Shown piece after piece: positions 58,999 through 64,000 of a stretch of 64,000 bases of DNA; positions within the stretch are counted from its first letter, which is position 1; every line of letters starts with the position of its first letter. The notes below the pieces were generated by a model. The model saw nothing but the letters and a program-made list of their open reading frames with translations, had not been told where the DNA came from and did no database searches. The position numbers and the translations under genes are program-made. The DNA is from Corylus avellana (taxonomy: Eukaryota; Streptophyta; Magnoliopsida; Fagales; Betulaceae): positions 26,193,513-26,257,512 of the forward strand of contig NC_081545.1 in assembly GCF_901000735.1 (NCBI RefSeq). Direction: 5' to 3'.

Positions 58999-61703
58999 TT
59001 AGGGTTTAGGACCAAGGATTTGGCCTTGTGGAAAGCATAAGCAAGGAAAAAATTCATCTCTATCTTCGGTAGCGTCTTCTCGAATCCTTTGGATCACTGA
59101 GTCTTTCTGTCTGGCTCGATTAGCCTTATTATGAGCTTTGGATTTTGCATGCCTCTGTGCGGCATGAGCTTTACGAATTTCAGCCTCATCTTTCCTTAAT
59201 GCAACCTCGGACGCATATCTCGCAGATTGGGCATTTCTAGCCAATTCCTCAGCTGTCTGAACTATCTTTCGATAAAAGGCCACTGAATTCTCAGCGACAA
59301 CCACTTGATTACGACAAGCCACAGACTTGGCCTTAACCTCACTACAAACCCCCTAAAGGCGGATACACTCGGTGCATACAGCTTCCACGGACTACTACTT
59401 CTCTAGCTCCAACGACAGCTCACGGTTCTGGTCACAAAGTTGGAAATTCTCCCTCAAAGCGGCCTGTAATCTCAACTCTAGCTCCGACACAGTGGGCTGC
59501 TAAGAAGTGCTAGCCACGTTAGGGGCTCGGTGCCTCGCAGCCATTTCTTAACACATGGCCATAGCATCCAAAGCGGCCTGTGCCAAAGAAAAACAAACTT
59601 GAAGGGACAGGGGGTCCACCTGAATAGAGGATGACGCTGGCCCCAGCAAATGAACCAAAGCTCCAAGTGGACCTTCAGCCTCAGAATTCACCCCAAGGTG
59701 AGGCAAACCCTCAAACACTTGGGGAGCGACAGCAGCAGCAACTTCTGAAAGGCCTCCAGAGAAGACTGGAGCTTCCTCCACACCTACCAAAAGCGTTTTT
59801 AGAGTTGACATGGATGTGTCGTCATCTTCAAAAGACCCCAAGACTTCTGTGTGAACGGACTGAATAACAATAACAGTATTCCTCACAACTGTGGGATCCC
59901 CCTCATGTTGGGACTGAGCTTCCTCCATTACCGTCCCAACAAACTCCTTATCGTCAGATGCAATGCACGAAGTGGACGAGGGCTGCGCCCCCCCTAGGGT
60001 AGCCTCGGTAAGCTGATCATCTTCGGGGGCTGCCCTCAGAGCCAAAAAGGATTGTACCTCTTCTGCAACTACCTCAGCAGGTCTACCATCGAGCTCATAG
60101 TCAACGAAATTACCCCGTTCATCCGAGGGCTCTTTGCCTTCAGAGGACAAAATATCTATAACGGGTGGGCGTCGAACTTCTTTGCCAACACCAAACGAAC
60201 CAATTTGGCTGCCTGATGAAGAAGATGATGATGAAAAAACAAGATGCACCACGGGTTAGCCCGGTCGCTGTATGGCCAAAGGCATCATCCAAACTGCCTC
60301 TTCAGTTCCAGCTTCTGTTGGAGGCAGACCGAGATGGAACGAAGTAGATGGACCTTCCGTGGCAAAAGTCGGACCCTCTGGTCCGCCACCAAATGAACCC
60401 CCTGATACATTAACTGAGGGCGAAACCTCTGGTTCACAAGCAGTAAAGCACTCTAATCCATCAACATAAGGCGAACCCATTGGTTCGCCAGTAGAGGCGT
60501 TAACAGACCTCCCGGTTGAGATGCTGTCACCACCAGTAGCAGTTGAAAGGACAGGGATAGCATTCACTGGACTCCCAAAATCCCTATGTAGGCATCTCCG
60601 CTTGGTGAGCCTAGCGAATGAACGTTTCCTAGAAGAAATATGATCTGCAGCCACCCCCTGTTGACTACCTGGGGTTGTAGACCCAATAGAAGTAGGACTG
60701 CCAGATTGTTCAACCCTTGCTTCATCAAATCCAGCAGCAAGGCCCGCCTCCTCAGCAACAGGTCGCGCCTCCTTACCAGTAGGGCCTCCCTCTTCAGCAG
60801 CTTTCACATCTTCTTCAGGGATCACGATCATGAAACGGGCTCTTGGCTTTAAGAAGCTAGAGTGGCGAGTTGGGATCGTCCTGTCAGGTAGACAGCAAGG
60901 GCGAGTACTAGCAAAGAAACGGTGAGGAAAGCTATTAGCCCTATGTTCCTGTGCCCTCTTTTGGACCTCGCTTAAGTTTGATAGGCCTTTATACCCAATA
61001 GTCATTTCCATGTGCTCCGCCCGAATCAACCAATCACCATGAGTCTAGAAATTTTAGACCCTAACTTCATCCTTGGCCCAATAAATGGCTCTCTGCAAAC
61101 GGATCAGTACAGACTTGGAAAGTACCGACATATCCAAAGTCCCGTCTGGAATTCGGCCCTACTGGATCTTAGTGGAAAGTCATGAGGTTCGTTCTAAAAA
61201 AGCTCAAATCCCCGAGAAATGAAGAAGAATTTCTCCTTCCAGTTCTTAATTTTAGAAATCCTATATGGAAGCTAGAATACAACCCCTGCCTTGCGGGCAT
61301 GAAACTTCTAGATGTCATCCGGCTCGTTGTTGACGGGGAAAGCCTTGTACAAATAAAGAAACTCCCTCGCTGTGATTTGCAAATGTCCCTGGTCCTTGTG
61401 TAACTCCGGCCAGAGGATGGCCATCCTTATTAGAACTCTCCAACCATTGGGAGAGACTTGGAAAGGAGCCAAGTTTAGTATATACAGTATCTCCCTAATC
61501 AGCTGGGGAACCAGCAATTTGAAACCTGCTTCCAGAATCTGGAGTGACAAATAGATTTCATCCCTATTTTCTTGATCGGTAGCACCTTCACCGACAGCAA
61601 GAAGACAGATCTGGACACCTTCGGGGAACTTGTATACCTCCCTGCAAACCTCTAAATCTGAGTATCTAAGTCAAGAACAGAGAGCAGCTCTACTGAATTT
61701 CAT
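58999..61703 (-). pseudogene. Extra transposon ORF, right arm copy with C-terminal extension
   Basis: The mirror copy of the left-arm ORF starts at 61703 (MKFSRAALCS) and is in the gag sense. It has LAPFQVSPNGWRVLIRMAIL, then a long open stretch 61029-60256 with ATG-to-tail similarity to the left arm, then 60252-59548 in the same frame after one stop. It continues into the central spacer as a 108-residue charged segment (58999-59322) rich in Ala, Arg, Lys and Glu and likely coiled-coil. Several stops and one frameshift show it is not a working gene now. Confidence 0.65.
59001..59345 (-). other. Central spacer of the inverted repeat
   Basis: Its minus strand is open as a charged, helix-forming C-terminal extension of the right-arm ORF (AEELARNAQSARYASEVAL and following). 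A CCCTAAACCCCC-like stretch marks both joints. Because only the right arm is continuous with the spacer's reading frame, the left arm seems to be the added copy. Confidence 0.65.
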
Positions 61704-61979
61704 CACGAAACAAGGGGCAGAAGGAAAAAAGAAAGACAAGGTTGGAACAAAGAGAGAAGCAAGATGTTTGGTGGTGATGAGAAAAAGAGAAGAATAACCC
61801 TAGATTTTAAGGCGTCCACGCAATTATTAGGATAACTAACTTTGCCAAGTGTCGCTCGAAAATTCAATGGTCTCACGGCAGATTTAAAGCATTTTAGAAG
61901 AAATGTCGTTTGATAGAGCGTCCTTATCCGCTCGTGCAGCAAAAATTGCCAAGATAGCGTTGTAGGCCGAAGGACAATT

Positions 61980-62386
61980 TACTACTAAAAATGAAACCAT
62001 AACAGTGGTTTAGCATGGGGGCATTCCTACTGTGACTGGAAGGTCAATGGTTCCCACTGGGTGGACTTTGTCCTCGGCAAAGCCAATCAGGGGGCAGTTA
62101 CCGGTCGAAGTTTCTCCCTGACAAACTGCATCAGATCGTACGCTGGGGCGTACAGTATGTCTATGGAATTGCCATTGTTTATTAACACCCGGTGAATGGT
62201 AAAGTTGGCCAGAGCCAGTGTGACTACCAGCAGATCATCATGAAGGTGTTGCACTTCACGTGTATCTTCTGCAGTGAAAGTAATGTCAGATGTCTGCTCT
62301 GGTTGGTGAAGCCTCGAGGCTTTAGCAAGGCGGTCCATAATGTACACTTCCATTGCTCGAAGCCCTCGGGAGTACGCCCATGGCAT
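61980..62386 (-). pseudogene. Aspartic protease remnant of gypsy pol
   Basis: The translated segment contains DDLLVVTLALANFTIHRVLI then NNGNSIDILYAPAYDL, the retropepsin region that follows gag in plant gypsy elements. Family members have Asp at the start of the active-site loop (DNGSS or DGGS type). Here the equivalent position is Asn, so the enzyme would be dead. The frame ends at VTVGMPPC and a stop near 62010. Sequence then passes into the inverted repeat, so the rest of pol is gone. Confidence 0.7.
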
Positions 62387-63795
62387 TTGTGGGGCCGCCT
62401 CTTGCGAATCCTCCAGAAATTGTTCTGATCTCTCCTCTTGGAGCGGGCTGGGCAGGTTGTTCTTCTTGAGGGTTCATCCTCAGATTTGGAGGTTGTCATA
62501 TGTTGGGATGTTCGTTCCACTCTCTCCTGTTCTGGAACAGCTTATCAATCAGCCTCTTCAACTGGTAGCAGTCTTCTGTGTCGTGTCTTACGTCTATATG
62601 ATATTCACAGTACTTGTTTGTTTTTCTGGCTTCTGGAGGCGACCGTATGGGGTTTGGCAAGTGCATTCCCGGGTGATTCTTTACTTGCATTAACAAGTTA
62701 GTTGCCATACCTGGTACTGGAGGTGGAGGTTGTAGTTGGAGGTTGTAGTTGGCCGTGTTGGAAGCGTGAAGGAGGTACGCGTGCTGGATATGTTTTGAAC
62801 CGATTGTCTGCTTTACAAGGCCGCAAACTATTCTCTGGTTGTTTAGCGAAGGCTCGTACTGTTTCTTCGCCGTTGATGAATTTTCCAGCTCTCGCCATGA
62901 GCTCATCCAAGTTCCTTGGGGGATCACGGCTTACATCGGCCATGAAGGGACTGTATGGCCATATGCCGCCCCTCAAAGCAGGATGAATGATTCTTTCATC
63001 TAGGTCGTCGACCGTGAGCTTTTCGCGGTTGAATCGAACCATATAGCTTTTCAACGACTCATCACTTTCTTGTTTGATGGTTAGCAAATATGCCATCGGC
63101 TTACAACGCCGGCGGTTTCCAATGAAATGAGAAAGGAAATTCTTACCGAGTTCAGTAGAGGTACCTATTGACTAAGGTTGCAGACTGCTAAACCAGCGCT
63201 TAGCAGCTCCTTTGAGGGTGAGAGGGAACACTCGGCAAAGGATGGCGTTAGATGATGCTTGCAGTGTCATGTGAGCTCTGTAGGTTTCTAGGTGGTCAGT
63301 CGGATCTTGGCTTCCATCATAACGATCCATGCGTGGCAATTTGAACTTCTCGGGTAGACTAGCTTCTATGATTTTCTTGGTAAATGGTAAATTTGTCACC
63401 AAGAAATCATGGTTTGCGGTGCGGGAGCCAATCAAGCGATGGGTTATGTTATCCAGCGTAGCTTGGATAGCGTCCATCCGTGCGCTACCCGTGGAACTAG
63501 CTTTGTTGGTTGGAGGCGGTTTGGGAGGTCCGCTCGGTGCTTTTGGGGTATGGTTCTCGTAGCTTCTCTGAAGTAAGAGCTCCAAGGTTCCCATTATTTG
63601 CTCATTTTGTGCTTCTAAGGTTCCTAGACGCTTGCTGTTTGGCAGGTGTGGGCCCAAAACAATAGGTTTGGTGGTTAACTCCTTGGTTTTGTGGTTGTCA
63701 GCATAGTGTTGAATGACATTTTCTGGCTGAAGAGGAGGAACGTTGGCCATGTTGACTGTGTTTTCGGTTTGGCCTTGAGATCTTGTGGCTTTCAT
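62224..63795 (-). pseudogene. Degenerate gypsy gag gene
   Basis: The N-terminal part from 63795 ends in the Gag core LPEKFKLPRMDRYDGSQDPT and GAAKRWFSSLQP. A single in-frame TAG near 63172 follows, after which the same frame continues with MAYLLTIKQESDESLKSYMV and LDELMARAGKFINGEE. The frame then shifts; KYCEYHIDVRHDTEDCYQLK, the gag C-terminal motif of the Tat-type gypsy clade, is in another frame. At least two frameshifts plus the stop disable it. Gag would form the virus-like particle of the retroelement. Confidence 0.85.
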
Positions 63796-63846
63796 TCGTG
63801 ACTTTTGTCCTGTTTGAACTTTGGATCGTTAGATGATCCTCGTTCC

Positions 63847-63862
63847 CACAGACGGCGCAAAC
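63847..63862 (-). promoter_or_regulatory. Primer-binding-like site
   Basis: Directly inside the LTR end (CAACA on the minus strand) is GTTTGCGCCGTCTGTGGG. It resembles the TGGCGCCGT-type primer sites of many plant gypsy elements but lacks one C. The matching tRNA is not certain. Confidence 0.6.
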
Positions 63863-64000
63863 TGTTGAGGCAATTATCAACCTTGGTAGCAACTTGATTC
63901 AAGAGCCTACTAAGAAAGAGAAAGGATCAATAGTTACAGACCGCGAGGTGTGGGGGTGTGGTGGTAGTGCCACCTCCGATGCCTGAGTGAGAATTTAATT
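63863..64000 (-). repeat. 5' LTR of the gypsy element (cut by window edge)
   Basis: On the plus strand it starts TGTTGAGGCAATTATCAACC and, from 63891, follows the left LTR closely (AACTTGATTCAAGAGCCT, then GCCACCTCCGATGCC). Its remaining 480 or so bases lie beyond the window. Confidence 0.85.

Larger units (their letters stand above)
56408..61951. repeat. Giant inverted repeat (arms about 2.6 kb)
   Basis: Left arm 56408-58999 and right arm 59346-61951 are reverse complements along their length, separated by about 346 bases. Paired landmarks give an almost constant coordinate sum: GGCAATTTTTGC at 56408 with 61951, the start codons at 56655 and 61703, GAGCACATGG at 57341 with 61018, and TATCCGCCTT near 58981 with its partner near 59360. 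The sums run from about 118345 to 118359. By eye roughly nine in ten bases agree, with hardly any indels. A transcript across it could fold into a very long hairpin. Confidence 0.93.
55421..64000 (-). mobile_element. Large non-autonomous Ty3/gypsy-type LTR element (partial)
   Basis: The element is read on the minus strand. Its 3' LTR is at 55421-56047 and the inner 138 bases of its 5' LTR start at 63863 and leave the window. The parts are a primer-binding-like site at 63862-63847, gag at 63795-62224, a protease remnant to about 61980, then a giant inverted duplication (56408-58999 and 59346-61951), a polypurine tract at 56063-56048 and the 3' LTR. No reverse transcriptase, RNase H or integrase motif is found in any frame. 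It thus resembles gag-only (TR-GAG-like) non-autonomous retrotransposons. Gag has the features of the Tat-type gypsy clade. The left end lies against an (AT)n tract beside the truncated AIG1 copy. The outer right end and target duplication are outside the window. Confidence 0.85.

Overview
The window is nuclear DNA of a eudicot plant. The genes have many exons and AT-rich introns with GT-AG borders, the proteins match plant families, and introns and spacers are full of plant transposable elements. No organelle or bacterial feature was found. The species cannot be named from the sequence.

Layout: (1) 1815-14305, minus strand: a FANCM-type DNA helicase gene. Twenty-two exons can be traced, and the 3' end lies beyond the left edge. 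Its introns hold a Helitron, a Mutator-type MITE, a copia fossil and a tandem duplication. One intron is a U12-type AT-AC intron. (2) 15762-19879, plus: an eight-exon HD-domain nucleotidase (HDDC2/YfbR type), head to head with FANCM across a spacer that contains a 279 bp tandem duplication. (3) 22106-24487, plus: an intronless PPR gene. (4) 24488-30947: no convincing gene; foldback and MITE elements. (5) 30948-34632, plus: an alpha/beta hydrolase of the plant methylesterase (MES11-like) group, five exons. (6) 35680-43281, minus: UPF3, a nonsense-mediated decay factor, twelve exons reconstructed in frame (530 aa), with a complete TRIM retrotransposon in intron 1. (7) 48588-51572, plus: an AIG1/IAN (GIMAP-like) GTPase ending in a CaaX box. 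(8) 53683-55078, plus: a tandem second copy that has lost the promoter exon and the C-terminal exon. (9) 55421-64000: a large non-autonomous Ty3/gypsy-type LTR element on the minus strand, running off the right edge. It has LTRs, PBS, PPT and a degenerate gag-protease, but no reverse transcriptase, RNase H or integrase. Its interior is mostly a giant inverted duplication (arms about 2.6 kb) of an additional transposon ORF.

The genes are ordinary single plant loci rather than a pathway cluster. FANCM acts in DNA repair and crossover control, UPF3 in mRNA surveillance, and AIG1 is a stress or defence GTPase. The least ordinary part is the right 8.5 kb, where a gag-only retroelement carries a long internal palindrome and abuts a decaying AIG1 duplicate. 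Exon borders were placed by hand from splice signals and reading-frame continuity; no database search or transcript was available.
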